DNA of 64,000 bases from Pseudomonas haemolytica (GCF_009659625.1 NZ_VOIW01000005.1:310001-374000), one strand, 5' to 3'; shown: positions 33,269 through 42,547, numbered from the stretch's first letter. Numbers and translations: made by a program. Notes: a model not told the origin generated them from the letters alone.

Positions 33269-35983
33269 TCAGTACCACTGCTTGAAGCGGCGGATGTAGA
33301 TCGTCTTCATCAGTTGGGCCACGCAGCAGTACGCCAGCAGAGTGCCCACCAGCCATGGGAAGTACGCCATCGGCAGCGGTTGCAGGCCCACCAGGGTGCC
33401 CAGTGGCGAGAACGGCACGTAGATGCCCAGGGCGATCACGATGCAGGTCATCATCAATACCGGCCAGGCAGCGGTGCTCTGGAAGAACGGAATCTTGCGG
33501 GTGCGCAGCATGTGCACCACCAGGGTTTGCGAGAGCAGCCCCTCGATAAACCAGCCGGACTGGAACAGCGTCTGCATTTCCACACTGTTGGCCGAGAACA
33601 CGTACCACATCAGGGCAAAGGTGGTGATGTCGAAGATCGACGAGGTCGGCCCGATCCAGATCATGAAGCGACCGATGTTTTTCGCATCCCACTTACGTGG
33701 CTTGGCCAGGTATTCCTTGTCCATCTTGTCCCACGGCAGGGCCAGCTGGGAGATGTCATACATCAGGTTCTGCAGCAGCAGGTGGATCGCCAGCATCGGC
33801 ATGAACGGAATGAACGCGCTGGCTACCAGCACCGAGAACACGTTGCCGAAGTTGGAGCTGGCGGTCATGTTCAGGTACTTCATGATATTGCCGAAGGTTT
33901 CGCGGCCCTTGAGCACGCCTTCTTCCAGCACCATCAGGCTCTTTTCGAGCAGGATGATGTCGGCCGACTCCTTGGCGATATCCGTACCGCTGTCCACCGA
34001 GATACCCACGTCGGCATCCCGCAGCGCCGGTGCATCGTTGATTCCGTCGCCGAGGAACCCAACAGTGTGGCCGTTGGCTTGCAGCGCCTTGAGCACCCGC
34101 GATTTTTGCAGCGGCGTCAACTTGGCGAACACCGTGCGTTCCTCTACGCGGCGCAGCAGTGTGGCGTCATCCATCGCTTCGATTTCCACGCCCAGCAGCG
34201 GCTGGCCTGGCTCGAGGCCGACCTGGCGGCAGATCTTGCTGGTGACCACCGCGTTGTCGCCGGTCAACACCTTGATCGCCACGCCGATCTGTTGCAGCGC
34301 TGCAATCGCCGGGCCTGCGGTTTCCTTCGGTGGGTCCAGGAAGGTCAGGAAGCCCTGGATCACCAGGTTGCGTTCATCGGTGGTGGTGTACTGCTGGCGT
34401 GCCAACGCTTTGGGGATATTGCGGGTCGCCACCACCAGCACGCGGAAACCATCTTCGTTGTAGTCATTAGCCAGTGCCAGCAGGTCCTCGCGCCGGCGAT
34501 CATCCAGGGGCAGGGCTTCGCCGGCCTCCATGACGTGAGTGGAAATGCTCAGCATCTCTTCCACCGCGCCCTTGCACACCAGCAACTGGTCGCCGGCAGC
34601 GTCCTTGACCACGATCGACAGGCGACGGCGCACGAAGTCGAACGGCAATTCATCGACCTTGCTGTAGGCAAATGGCACCTGGAACTTGGGGTTCTGTTCC
34701 GAGAACTGCACCACGGCCTGGTCCATCAGGTTCTTCATGCCGCTCTGGTGAAAGCTGTTGAGCCAGGCCAGGGACAGCACCGCATCATCGCGCTGGCCGA
34801 AGGCGTTGACGTGATGCTCGAGGATGATCTTGTCCTGGGTCAGGGTGCCGGTCTTGTCGGTGCACAGCACGTCCATCGAGCCGAAGTTCTGGATCGCGTT
34901 GAGGCGCTTGACCACCACTTTGCGCTTGGCCATGGCCGTGGCGCCCTTGGCCAGGTTGGCGCTGACGATCATCGGCAGCATCTCCGGGGTGAGGCCCACA
35001 GCCACCGCCAGGGCAAACAGGAAGGCATCGCCCCAGTCACCTTTGGAGAAGCCATTGAGGAAGAACACGATGGGCACCATCACCAGCATGAAGCGGATCA
35101 GCAACCAACTGACGCTGTTCACCCCACGGTCGAAGGCGGTTTGCACCCGCGAGCCGACAATCGCTTTGGCCAGGGAGCCAAAGTACGTGCGCGGCCCGGT
35201 GGCGACCACCACGGCCTTGGCACGACCACTGACCACGTTGGTGCCCATGAAGCAGATATTCGGCAGGTCGAGCAGGTTGCCTTGGTCGGCGGCCAGGGCC
35301 GAGGCGGATTTTTGCGTGACATCGCCCAGGGTGTCGTACTTCTCCACCGGCAAGGCTTCGCCGGTCAGCACGGCCTGGCTGATAAACAAGTCACGTGACT
35401 CGATCAGGCGGATGTCGGCGGGAATCATGTCACCGGCCGACAGTTGCACGATGTCGCCGGCCACCAGCTCGCGCATCGGCACTTCGCGCAGGGTGGGCTG
35501 GGCGCCGACCTGTTCGCGGCGCAGCACGGTGGCGGTGGTGCGTACCATGGCCTTGAGGGCTTCGGCGGATTTCGCCGAGCGGTGTTCCTGCCAGAACCGC
35601 AGCAGGCTACTGAGCAGGACCATGGTCATGATGATGATGACTTTGGTCAGGTCGACTTCCTCACCGGCCTGCAGCGGCAACCAATAGTCGGTGACAAAGC
35701 TGATCCCGCCGAGGGTCAGCAGCACGTAGATGAAGGGGTTGTTCAGTGCCTGCAGGAACTGGACGATGGCGTGTGGCGGCTTGTCATGGGCGACTTCGTT
35801 ATAGCCTTCCCGTTGCAGACGCGCCGAGGCGTCCAGTTCGGTCAGGCCATCCTGGGTGGCGCGCACATTGGCGAGGGTGGCCGCGAGGCCGTTCTGGGCT
35901 TCACGGGCGGCGCGCATCGACAGTTTGGTGTCGGCAGCGGTGCCATTTTTCTTGTGCAGAGGCGTGTTTTTTACGGCGCTCAT
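33269..35983 (-). CDS. mgtA: Mg2+-importing P-type ATPase
   Basis: 904 residues, the size of MgtA/MgtB. Phosphorylation site D376 in CTDKTGTLT, TGEALPVEK, VLTGDNAVVTSKICRQVG and GDGINDAPAL are present, with about ten membrane helices, several near the C-terminus. Imports Mg2+ when external Mg2+ is low. AGGAGT lies before ATG 35983; the 12 additional upstream codons are not needed. A 235-bp leader with a strong dyad and a small proline-rich ORF lies upstream. Confidence 0.95.
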   Translation of the reverse strand: MSAVKNTPLHKKNGTAADTKLSMRAAREAQNGLAATLANVRATQDGLTELDASARLQREGYNEVAHDKPPHAIVQFLQALNNPFIYVLLTLGGISFVTDYWLPLQAGEEVDLTKVIIIMTMVLLSSLLRFWQEHRSAKSAEALKAMVRTTATVLRREQVGAQPTLREVPMRELVAGDIVQLSAGDMIPADIRLIESRDLFISQAVLTGEALPVEKYDTLGDVTQKSASALAADQGNLLDLPNICFMGTNVVSGRAKAVVVATGPRTYFGSLAKAIVGSRVQTAFDRGVNSVSWLLIRFMLVMVPIVFFLNGFSKGDWGDAFLFALAVAVGLTPEMLPMIVSANLAKGATAMAKRKVVVKRLNAIQNFGSMDVLCTDKTGTLTQDKIILEHHVNAFGQRDDAVLSLAWLNSFHQSGMKNLMDQAVVQFSEQNPKFQVPFAYSKVDELPFDFVRRRLSIVVKDAAGDQLLVCKGAVEEMLSISTHVMEAGEALPLDDRRREDLLALANDYNEDGFRVLVVATRNIPKALARQQYTTTDERNLVIQGFLTFLDPPKETAGPAIAALQQIGVAIKVLTGDNAVVTSKICRQVGLEPGQPLLGVEIEAMDDATLLRRVEERTVFAKLTPLQKSRVLKALQANGHTVGFLGDGINDAPALRDADVGISVDSGTDIAKESADIILLEKSLMVLEEGVLKGRETFGNIMKYLNMTASSNFGNVFSVLVASAFIPFMPMLAIHLLLQNLMYDISQLALPWDKMDKEYLAKPRKWDAKNIGRFMIWIGPTSSIFDITTFALMWYVFSANSVEMQTLFQSGWFIEGLLSQTLVVHMLRTRKIPFFQSTAAWPVLMMTCIVIALGIYVPFSPLGTLVGLQPLPMAYFPWLVGTLLAYCCVAQLMKTIYIRRFKQWY

Positions 35984-36113
35984 TGTCTGTACTCCTGTCG
36001 CCAATTCTCGACAAAACATACCCGGTACTTACCTGCATACAGGCGAGCGAAAGCATGCCGAGCCGCGGACTTCGCGATCGGTTTAAATAAAGTGTTCAAG
36101 TAACTTTTACAGT

Positions 36114-36153
36114 GCCCGCTAACAGCGCGTTAATTAACGTGCGCGCAGCGGGC
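36114..36153. promoter_or_regulatory. Large hairpin upstream of mgtA
   Basis: GCCCGCT and AGCGGGC enclose an inner palindrome CGTTAATTAACG extended by GCG/TGC, giving a two-part stem of about 40 nt, 131 bp before the mgtA start. There is no T-run on either side. It could be a leader structure or a protein site. Confidence 0.55.
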
Positions 36154-36218
36154 TACTACTGGACGTGTTCATAAAGAACTCCAGGGTATTAATAAGAAAG
36201 TTGCTGTTTCCAGCCAGG

Positions 36219-36512
36219 TCAGGCGGCGCGAGCGCTCACGTAAAGACCGAGCATCAAGCTAGCTTGCGCCAGGCTGGAAACCTTGGGTCTCTGCGGGTCT
36301 TGAGGGTCGGCGTGATCCCAGTGCTGCACCAGTTGGCCGCTGTCAGGGCAAATACGCCAGTGCGCCAGCGGTGGTGCCGGGCGCACTTGGGGGGAGGGTG
36401 CAACAAAGGCCGAGCGAGTGGGCGAAAAGCCCACGGGCGCGCGGCACAGCTTGGCGCGCAAGGCTGCGGCCAGTGTCGGTACATCGGGCAAAGCAATGAA
36501 TGGGAAGGTCAT
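36219..36512 (-). CDS. Proline-rich small ORF upstream of mgtA
   Basis: 97 residues from ATG 36512, preceded by GAGGTGTG. About one residue in seven is proline, concentrated in FVAPSPQVRPAPPLAHW and DHADPQDPQRPK. It lies 235 bp upstream of mgtA on the same strand. In enteric bacteria proline-codon-rich leader peptides control mgt genes; this frame is much longer than those, so the analogy is only suggestive. No protein family is recognised. Confidence 0.5.
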   Translation of the reverse strand: MTFPFIALPDVPTLAAALRAKLCRAPVGFSPTRSAFVAPSPQVRPAPPLAHWRICPDSGQLVQHWDHADPQDPQRPKVSSLAQASLMLGLYVSARAA

Positions 36513-36829
36513 AACACACCTCGGGACCGGACAGCGACCGGTGAGGCAGTTACGGTGGAGCATCGAGCTCTAGCGCAGCTTACCGGACCTGGAAGGCGAG
36601 TCCTGTCATATTCTGGGTTTGGCGCCCGATGCCCGCTGATACGGCGCTCGGACAGCGACTAGATACTGTGTCCATTGGCTTCTTTTGTGAGGTTTAAAAA
36701 AGGCCCCAGTTGCGGGCACGGGCAATCTACTCAGGCGGTAACAGAATGTCAACGCATGATTAATTAAATTAACCCGTGTTCAGAGTTCATTCAGATAAGA
36801 GGCACTCGGAAGTTGCTGGATATATAACT
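36513..36829. other. Intergenic region upstream of mgtA leader
   Basis: 317 bp without a convincing gene. It includes GGTTTAAAAAAGG at about 36692 and ATTAATTAAATTAACCC near 36760, AT-rich patches that could be promoter or PhoP-type sites, but matches to the PhoP direct-repeat consensus are incomplete. Confidence 0.4.
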
Positions 36830-37441
36830 TCATATACCCTGGGCGGCGAGTATTGCCAGGTAGATCAATACCAAACCGCAGGCCGCATAACTGACACGCT
36901 GCCACAGCGGTGATGCGTTCTTGCGCAGCAGGTTCACCAGCGCGGCGATCAGAAAACACGAGAGCACCGACGCCAGCATGAAACCGGCAAAAAACATCAG
37001 GGTCTGCCCGTGGCTGGGCGTGGCGCCGACGATGCCGGACAAGGCACTCCCCAGGGCGCCCCAGTACACGATGTTCTTCGGATTGGCCAAGGAGATCGCG
37101 GCGCCGACGGCCAACGCATTTTGCCGGGAACTGGCCGGTGCGTCGTCGGTTGCGGGCAACTGCCAGGCATCGATCAGGCTGCGGATGCCCAGCCACGCCA
37201 GGTACAGCGCACAGACGATCGTCAATGGCACCCGCACGGCGTCATGCTGGATCAGCAGCGCGATACCGGTGAGGCCAATCACTGCCCAGACGGCGTCGCC
37301 CACCAGCGAGCCGAACTGCACCAGCAGCGCCGGTGTGAAACCGTGGAGTAAGCCACGACGCAGCGTTTCTGCCAGCACCGCGCCGGGGGAGAGGCAAAAC
37401 ACAAAACCGAATACCAGTGCGTAGAAAAAGATCGTCAGCAT
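36830..37441 (-). CDS. LysE-type transporter
   Basis: 203 residues, about six hydrophobic segments, with FCLSPGAVLAETLRRG in place of the SxTPGPN signature, GSLVGDAVWAVIGLTG, and the ANPKNIVYWG motif of the family's fourth helix. Probably an exporter of a small metabolite. It follows arsC on the same strand by 36 bp, so co-transcription with the ars genes is possible, although no arsenical link is known for this family. Confidence 0.85.
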   Translation of the reverse strand: MLTIFFYALVFGFVFCLSPGAVLAETLRRGLLHGFTPALLVQFGSLVGDAVWAVIGLTGIALLIQHDAVRVPLTIVCALYLAWLGIRSLIDAWQLPATDDAPASSRQNALAVGAAISLANPKNIVYWGALGSALSGIVGATPSHGQTLMFFAGFMLASVLSCFLIAALVNLLRKNASPLWQRVSYAACGLVLIYLAILAAQGI

Positions 37442-37476
37442 GCCTGCGTCCTTTCAGGAAAGTGCAAAAGCATACG

Positions 37477-38031
37477 TCAGCGCGGGGTTAGGAAACCATG
37501 CAGATTTGAATGGCCCACAGGGTGACCCACATTTCTTTCAGGTTCGACTTGAAAACCGGTCGGTTTCAAGGCTATACGCTCGAGTTCAACCTTCAATTCA
37601 TCCGAGCTGAGGCTTGCAAAGGGCAGCGCAAAAAACGCCTCGCATCGAGCGGCGATAATGTCGAGGGTGGCTTTGAATGCAGCGTCTACCTGGGCTTCAT
37701 CACCGCGCATGTGCGAAGGGTCTTGCAGCCCCCAATGCGCCTTCACCGCCAAGCCGAAATACACGGGGCATGCTTCCCCAGCCGCGTTGTCGCACACGGT
37801 GATGACTATATCCGGAGGGCTACCTTCAAAGGCGTCATTGCCCTTGCTGTACAAGCGTTCGATGCTGATACCCGCCGCCTGCAGCGTGCTCAGGCTGCGG
37901 GGCAAGACCTGGCCTTTAGGGAAGCTGCCCGAGCTGATTGCCTCAAAGCCAGCCGGCGCCAAATGATTGAACATCGCCTCCGACAGGATGCTACGGCAAC
38001 TGTTGGCGGTACACATGAACAGTACTTTCAT
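37477..38031 (-). CDS. arsC: Arsenate reductase (LMW-phosphatase type)
   Basis: 184 residues with a C7-x5-R13 P-loop (LFMCTANSCRSILSEA), the signature of thioredoxin-coupled ArsC and low-molecular-weight tyrosine phosphatases, plus VITVCDNAAGEACPVYFG with further cysteines needed for the disulfide cascade. Reduces arsenate to arsenite for export by ArsB. The C-terminus is about 25-30 residues longer than usual (after LERIALKP). Second gene from the 3' end of arsRBC. Confidence 0.92.
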   Translation of the reverse strand: MKVLFMCTANSCRSILSEAMFNHLAPAGFEAISSGSFPKGQVLPRSLSTLQAAGISIERLYSKGNDAFEGSPPDIVITVCDNAAGEACPVYFGLAVKAHWGLQDPSHMRGDEAQVDAAFKATLDIIAARCEAFFALPFASLSSDELKVELERIALKPTGFQVEPERNVGHPVGHSNLHGFLTPR

Positions 38032-38042
38032 TGCCGTCTCCT

Positions 38043-39326
38043 TTAGACGCTCAGGCGCAGGGCAAGAGCGGCGAGGGTGATCAACAGCACCGGTAAGGTC
38101 AGTACGATGCCGACCTTGAAGTAGTAACCCCAGGTGATGGTGATGCCTTTGCGTGCCAGGATATGCAGCCATAGCAAAGTCGCCAGGCTGCCGATAGGAG
38201 TGATTTTCGGGCCCAGGTCGCTGCCGATCACGTTGGCGTAGATCATTGCGTCCTTGACCACGCCCACGGCATGGCTGGACTCGATGGACAATGCACCGAT
38301 CAACACCGTCGGCAGGTTATTCATCGCCGATGAGAGCAGCGCCGTTAGTACGCCAGTGCCCATGGCGGCGCCCCACACACCGTAGGTGGCGAAGGTGTCG
38401 AGCCAGGTCGCGAGGTAGTCGGTCAGGCCAGCGTTTCGCAGGCCGTATACCACCAGGTACATGCCCAGTGAAAAGATCACGATCTGCCAGGGCGCTTCCT
38501 TGAGGACTTTGCGCGTGGAAATCTTGTGGCCTTTGGCGGCAATCACCAGCAGCAACACGGCACATGCTGCGGAAATCGCACTGATGGGAATGCCCAGCGG
38601 CTCCAAGGCAAAACAGCCCACCAGCAAAATGCCGAGTACCCACCAGCCGGCGCGAAAGGTCGCACGGTCATGGATGGCGCTGGCGGGGTCGTCAAGGTCG
38701 GCCGGGTCGTAGGTCTGTGGAATATCCCGGCGGAAAAACCACAGCAGCACCGCCAGTGTCGCGGCGACGCTGACCAGGTTCACCGGCACCATCACGGCGG
38801 CATATTCGTTGAAGCCGATCTTGAAATAGTCCGCCGAGACGATGTTGACCAGGTTCGACACCACCAGCGGCAGGCTCGCCGTATCGGCGATAAACCCGGC
38901 GCCCATGACGAATGCCAGGGTCGCCGCCGGAGAAAAGCGCAAGGCCAGCAGCATCGACATCACGATGGGGGTCAGAATCAGCGCCGCGCCGTCGTTGGCA
39001 AACAGCGCCGATACCAGGGCACCGAGCAGCACCATATAGGCAAACAACCGCCGGCCGCGGCCACGCCCCCAACGCGCCACATGCAGGGCGGCCCAGGCGA
39101 AGAACCCGGCCTCGTCGAGTAGCAGGCTGATGATGATCAGCGCGACAAAGGTGCCGGTGGCGTTCCAGATGATGTGCCAGACCACCGGAATGTCCGCCAG
39201 GCTGATCACCCCGCAGCCCAGGGCCAGGATCGCACCCAGGCTGGCACTCCAACCCACGCCCAGGCCCTTGGGCTGCCAGATGACCAGCACAATGGTGATT
39301 AAGAAAATCGCACTTGCGACAAGCAT
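38043..39326 (-). CDS. arsB: Arsenite efflux permease ArsB
   Basis: 427 residues, the standard ArsB length, with about twelve membrane helices. Includes DEAGFFAWAALHVAR, SALFANDGAALILTPIV and LSSAMNNLPTVLIGALSI, typical of the ArsB family. Exports arsenite using the proton motive force. The ATG at 39326 follows CGGAG; it lies 20 bp after arsR and 11 bp before arsC. Confidence 0.96.
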   Translation of the reverse strand: MLVASAIFLITIVLVIWQPKGLGVGWSASLGAILALGCGVISLADIPVVWHIIWNATGTFVALIIISLLLDEAGFFAWAALHVARWGRGRGRRLFAYMVLLGALVSALFANDGAALILTPIVMSMLLALRFSPAATLAFVMGAGFIADTASLPLVVSNLVNIVSADYFKIGFNEYAAVMVPVNLVSVAATLAVLLWFFRRDIPQTYDPADLDDPASAIHDRATFRAGWWVLGILLVGCFALEPLGIPISAISAACAVLLLVIAAKGHKISTRKVLKEAPWQIVIFSLGMYLVVYGLRNAGLTDYLATWLDTFATYGVWGAAMGTGVLTALLSSAMNNLPTVLIGALSIESSHAVGVVKDAMIYANVIGSDLGPKITPIGSLATLLWLHILARKGITITWGYYFKVGIVLTLPVLLITLAALALRLSV

Positions 39327-39345
39327 GAATAAACGCTCCGATGGC

Positions 39346-39702
39346 TCAGCAGCAGGTGCTGGTCCGTTGTGGTCTGTCGCCCATTGCATCCAGACGCAGC
39401 GCGTCGTTCTGCAACCATGGCTGGTTGGCTTGCAGGGTGGTGTCCAGCACCTGTTTGACCCAGGTGGGCAGGGCCGGATTGATGCGGTAGTAGATCCATT
39501 GCCCTTGGCGACGGTCCAGCAGCAGCCCGCAACTGCGCAATTGCGCCAGGTGGCGGGAGACTTTTGGCTGGCTGTCGTCCAGAGCATGGATCAGTTCACA
39601 CACGCAAAGTTCGCCTTCGCGCAAGATCAACAGGGTCAGCCGTGCGCGGGTGGCATCGGCCAGGCATTTGAACAAGGAGGGAGGGCAGAGAAGATCCGAC
39701 AT
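39346..39702 (-). CDS. arsR: Arsenic-responsive repressor ArsR
   Basis: 118 residues with the ArsR winged helix and the metal-binding ELCVCELIHAL (C33, C35) typical of As(III) sensors. SQPKVSRHLAQLRSCGLL is the recognition helix. It ends TSTCC, giving an additional cysteine pair. First gene of arsRBC; a good sigma-70 promoter lies upstream. ATG 39702 chosen over the TTG at 39708. Confidence 0.95.
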   Translation of the reverse strand: MSDLLCPPSLFKCLADATRARLTLLILREGELCVCELIHALDDSQPKVSRHLAQLRSCGLLLDRRQGQWIYYRINPALPTWVKQVLDTTLQANQPWLQNDALRLDAMGDRPQRTSTCC

Positions 39703-39730
39703 GGCCAAGGCCTATATATATGTTTATCCG

Positions 39731-39760
39731 AATATACGTATTTCCATATATTTCAGTCAA
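39731..39760 (-). promoter_or_regulatory. arsRBC promoter with AT-rich operator
   Basis: On the minus strand TTGACT (39755-39760) and TATATT (39731-39736) are separated by 18 bp, a near-consensus sigma-70 promoter. The palindromic ATACGTAT at the centre and neighbouring ATAT tracts are suited to ArsR repression. Confidence 0.65.
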
Positions 39761-39877
39761 ACCTTGTTTCATTTGATATGGATCAAATGCCCTGGAAACA
39801 GCCACAACTGTTTGAAATTAAACTGAAACACAAATGTCCTAAAGTGCCCGCCCATTGCTGAAGAAGGAAGAACCTGC

Positions 39878-40093
39878 GTGACCCGTGCCACTCGCAACCT
39901 GCGCAAGACCCTGGATTCCGTCGCGGAAAATAACGAAACCGCGGCGTTCGACCTGATGCGTGCCGTCGAAAAACTCAGCGATGAAGTGCTGCGTCAACGC
40001 CTGCTCAACACCATCCACCGGCTGAACCAGGATGCCTACGAACTGCGCGAAGCGCGGGATTCGGTGGAGCAGGTCTCGGTAAAGCTCGCCTGA
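39878..40093 (+). CDS. Small conserved-looking helical protein
   Basis: 71 residues, highly helical (TLDSVAENNETAAFDLMRAVEKL, LNTIHRLNQDAYELREARDSVEQ). GTG 39878 follows AAGGAAG at seven bases. The family is not recognised. It is divergent from arsRBC and starts the plus-strand group that includes AzlCD, 71 bp downstream. Confidence 0.65.
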   Translation: MTRATRNLRKTLDSVAENNETAAFDLMRAVEKLSDEVLRQRLLNTIHRLNQDAYELREARDSVEQVSVKLA

Positions 40094-40164
40094 GCAAGAT
40101 CGTTCAAGACAAGCGCTTTATGGTGCTGGCATGCTTGTCGACTGTCTGTCGATGAGCCGTTTCC

Positions 40165-40860
40165 ATGCCCACTGCATTACCTCATTACGCCTTCACACGC
40201 GGCGCCATCGCCGTCATTCCCTTGTCCCTGGCCTGCGCGCCCTGGGGATTGCTCGCCGGGTCCATGGCCATCGACGCGCAATTTACCCCGCTGCAAGCCC
40301 AAGGCTTGTCCGCCATTGTGTTTGCCGGTGCGGCGCAGTTGGTGGCAATCGGCATGGTCAAGAGCGGCGCCAGCCTGATTTCCATTGTGCTGACCACTTT
40401 GTTGCTGACCTCCCAGCATCTGCTGTATGGCATGCACATGCGGCCCACGTTGTCTTCGCTCAATACCCGCTGGCGCATGAGCCTGGGTTTTCTGCTGACC
40501 GATGAGTTCTTCGCGCTGGTCAACCACTATGACCGCGAGACCTTCAATCGTTGGTATGCCCTGGGCGTCGGCCTGACGTTTTATATCATCTGGAACCTCT
40601 TCACTCTGGCTGGCATTGTGCTGGGCAAAAGCATTCCCGGGCTGGACCAGTTGGGGCTGGAGTTCTCGATTGCCGCGACCTTTATCGCCTTGATCACGCC
40701 AGTGGTACGCGATGTGCCCACGGTGGTGTGCGTCGCCGTTTCGCTGCTGTGCTCGGTATGGTTGAGTTACCTGCACTGGGAATCGGCGGTGGTGGTTTCG
40801 GGGGTGTTGGGGATGAGCGCAGGGTTTGCCTGCAAGCGCCTGGGAGTGGGGCAGCGATGA
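40165..40860 (+). CDS. azlC: AzlC-family transporter subunit
   Basis: 231 residues with AzlC features: RGAIAVIPLSLACAPWGLLAG, FAGAAQLVAIGMV, and TSQHLLYGMHMRP. Together with AzlD it forms a branched-chain amino-acid exporter of the LIV-E family. The stop overlaps the azlD start by four bases. Confidence 0.92.
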   Translation: MPTALPHYAFTRGAIAVIPLSLACAPWGLLAGSMAIDAQFTPLQAQGLSAIVFAGAAQLVAIGMVKSGASLISIVLTTLLLTSQHLLYGMHMRPTLSSLNTRWRMSLGFLLTDEFFALVNHYDRETFNRWYALGVGLTFYIIWNLFTLAGIVLGKSIPGLDQLGLEFSIAATFIALITPVVRDVPTVVCVAVSLLCSVWLSYLHWESAVVVSGVLGMSAGFACKRLGVGQR

Positions 40861-41168
40861 TCTACTTGATGATTGTGGCCATGGGCCTGGTGGTGTTTTT
40901 CAACCGCTATGTGTTTCTCGAACCGCGCCTGCCGGTGCGGCTCAATCGCGGCGCCCGTGAGTTCCTGGGTTTCGCCGTGCCGGGCATGCTCACGGCGATC
41001 TGCGGGCCGATTATTTTTCTGGCTGACCATCAGCTCAACCTGAGCCCGACCAACCCTTACTTGCTGGCCGGTATCTGCGCCGTGGCGTTGATGTTCTGGA
41101 CGCGCAGCGTGTTGATCACCGTGTTGCTGAGCATGGCGCTGTTCTATCTGTTTCGTTGGTGGCTCTGA
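40857..41168 (+). CDS. azlD: AzlD-family transporter subunit
   Basis: 103 residues, four hydrophobic helices (MIVAMGLVVFFNRYVFLEPR, FAVPGMLTAICGPIIF). The start codon overlaps the azlC stop (ATGA), as in most azlCD pairs. Small partner subunit of the exporter. Confidence 0.92.
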   Translation: MIYLMIVAMGLVVFFNRYVFLEPRLPVRLNRGAREFLGFAVPGMLTAICGPIIFLADHQLNLSPTNPYLLAGICAVALMFWTRSVLITVLLSMALFYLFRWWL

Positions 41169-41177
41169 CACCCAGGC

Positions 41178-41203
41178 AAAAAAAAGCCCGCGGGAGGGCG
41201 GGC
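41178..41203 (-). terminator. Minus-strand terminator
   Basis: On the minus strand GCCCGC / GCGGGC with a 6-nt loop is followed by eight T residues. On the plus strand no T-run follows. There is no annotated minus-strand gene upstream of it before 41694, so its client transcript is unexplained. Confidence 0.7.
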
Positions 41204-41340
41204 AGAAGGGACGCTTCTTGAAAATGAGCTTGGCCACTATAGGCGGCAAGTTTGCCCTTCACAGTGAAACAAAGTTCATGGGCGCGTCAGTTGGCGCCAG
41301 CACAATGGTAGAGTCACGGTTTTTCCAAGGAAGCAATGGC

Positions 41341-41694
41341 ATGCACAAGGTGGTAATTGGCGCATTGGTACTGGCAGCACTGGCCGGTTGCGCGGGCTCG
41401 AAGATGAAAGAGGCACGCGCCGGCAGCCCCTACAAAACTTTGGCATCGGACAAGACCACCCTGGTGGTTGCCCAATGCATCCAGTTCGGCTGGCAGGATG
41501 AAAGCGTGTTTGGCGTTGACGCCGGCGGTTTCAAGGAGCCCACCGAGGCTGGTGGTTTCACGGTCTACACCACGGGTGGCGACTACTTTGCCGATGTACA
41601 AAGCACTGGGGCGGGTTCTACCGTCAAGTACTATGCAGCCGAAGACAATATGCCAGCCAAACGCCGCTTGGCTGCCCTCGCCACTTGTCTGTAA
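41341..41694 (+). CDS. Small lipoprotein
   Basis: 117 residues: lipoprotein signal MHKVVIGALVLAALAGC with lipobox LAGC, then a domain including WQDESVFG and GGFTVYTTGGDYFADVQ, ending KRRLAALATCL. AAGGAAG precedes ATG 41341 at eight bases. A truncated paralogue lies at 27395-27622. Function unknown; the lipobox and absence of an Asp at +2 predict sorting to the outer membrane. Confidence 0.82.
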   Translation: MHKVVIGALVLAALAGCAGSKMKEARAGSPYKTLASDKTTLVVAQCIQFGWQDESVFGVDAGGFKEPTEAGGFTVYTTGGDYFADVQSTGAGSTVKYYAAEDNMPAKRRLAALATCL

Positions 41695-41842
41695 TACGTT
41701 GCCTTAGTCATATTCCGAAACGCCTGGCAGGACAGCCGCCGGGCATTGTCTTATGATTCACTCGCTCGCTCGACGCGATGGCTCTTTACCGGTACACGGA
41801 TGTCGAGGCTTAAACGTCGGGCGAGCACCTCTTTGTTTCGCC

Positions 41843-42547
41843 TCAGCGTGGCATGAAACCCAGTTGCCAGCGGCGCGGAATCATCAGTGTCACCAGCCCC
41901 AGTAATCCCGCCAATGCACCACTGACCCACAGTGCGCGCAAGCCCATCTGCTGCTCCAGCAGTGCCCCGATCACCGCGCCGATAAACATTCCGGCCCAGG
42001 GAATCAATTGCACGCGCCAGCCATTGCGGCGTTCGCCCAATAGCCAGCGCCCCAGCCCGCGACCAAAGCGTGATAGCGCGCCGGTGACGTAGGTGAGCCC
42101 CACTGGCAAACCGTTCACTTCCTCGACGGCCGCGTTGAGCATGCCCATGGCGATAATCGCCGCCAGCAAAGCGGGCAAGGTCTCTGTCGATGGCCACAGC
42201 GCCGCGCCGCAGAGCAAGGCACCGATGCACAGCAACAGTGGCAACGCGTGGCGCTTGCTGAAACGGCTGACCACCACGCCCAATGCGTTGCCGACCACAA
42301 AGGTGGCGACCAGCAGCACCAGGCGCCCGGTGAGCCCGAGGTCGCCGGCGCTGATGGCCACCGCCAGGCGCGTGGTGTTACCACTCATGAACGAGACAAA
42401 ATCGCCGCTGGCCATAAAGCCGATGGCATCGGTCATGCCCGCCAGCACTGACAGGCAAGCCACCAGCATCATGCCCACCCGTCCACGCCAGCGCTGTCGA
42501 TGGGCGAGCGTGACATTGGTGTAAGGCTTGCGGGACGAAGGCAGCAT
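41843..42547 (-). CDS. DUF1275 (YoaK-type) membrane protein
   Basis: 234 residues with about six membrane helices: LVACLSVLAGMTDAIGFMASGDFVSFMSGNTTR is the family's hallmark N-terminal stretch, with GLTYVTGALSRFGRGLG toward the middle. Function unknown. The final segment contains MIPRRWQLGFMPR. Confidence 0.88.
   Translation of the reverse strand: MLPSSRKPYTNVTLAHRQRWRGRVGMMLVACLSVLAGMTDAIGFMASGDFVSFMSGNTTRLAVAISAGDLGLTGRLVLLVATFVVGNALGVVVSRFSKRHALPLLLCIGALLCGAALWPSTETLPALLAAIIAMGMLNAAVEEVNGLPVGLTYVTGALSRFGRGLGRWLLGERRNGWRVQLIPWAGMFIGAVIGALLEQQMGLRALWVSGALAGLLGLVTLMIPRRWQLGFMPR

Noticed and set aside
33314..35398. 694-codon plus-strand open frame opposite mgtA
   Set aside because: Low-complexity His/Gln-rich translation antisense to a textbook P-type ATPase; a GC-frame artefact.
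35984..36130. PhoP box near GGTTTAAATAAAGTGTTCA (36080-36098)
   Set aside because: The second half-site does not match the GTTTA repeat at 11-bp spacing and the orientation is opposite to mgtA.
36830..37441. LysE-type gene as a component of arsenic resistance
   Set aside because: It follows arsC closely, but the family is not known to act on arsenicals; only possible co-transcription is supported.
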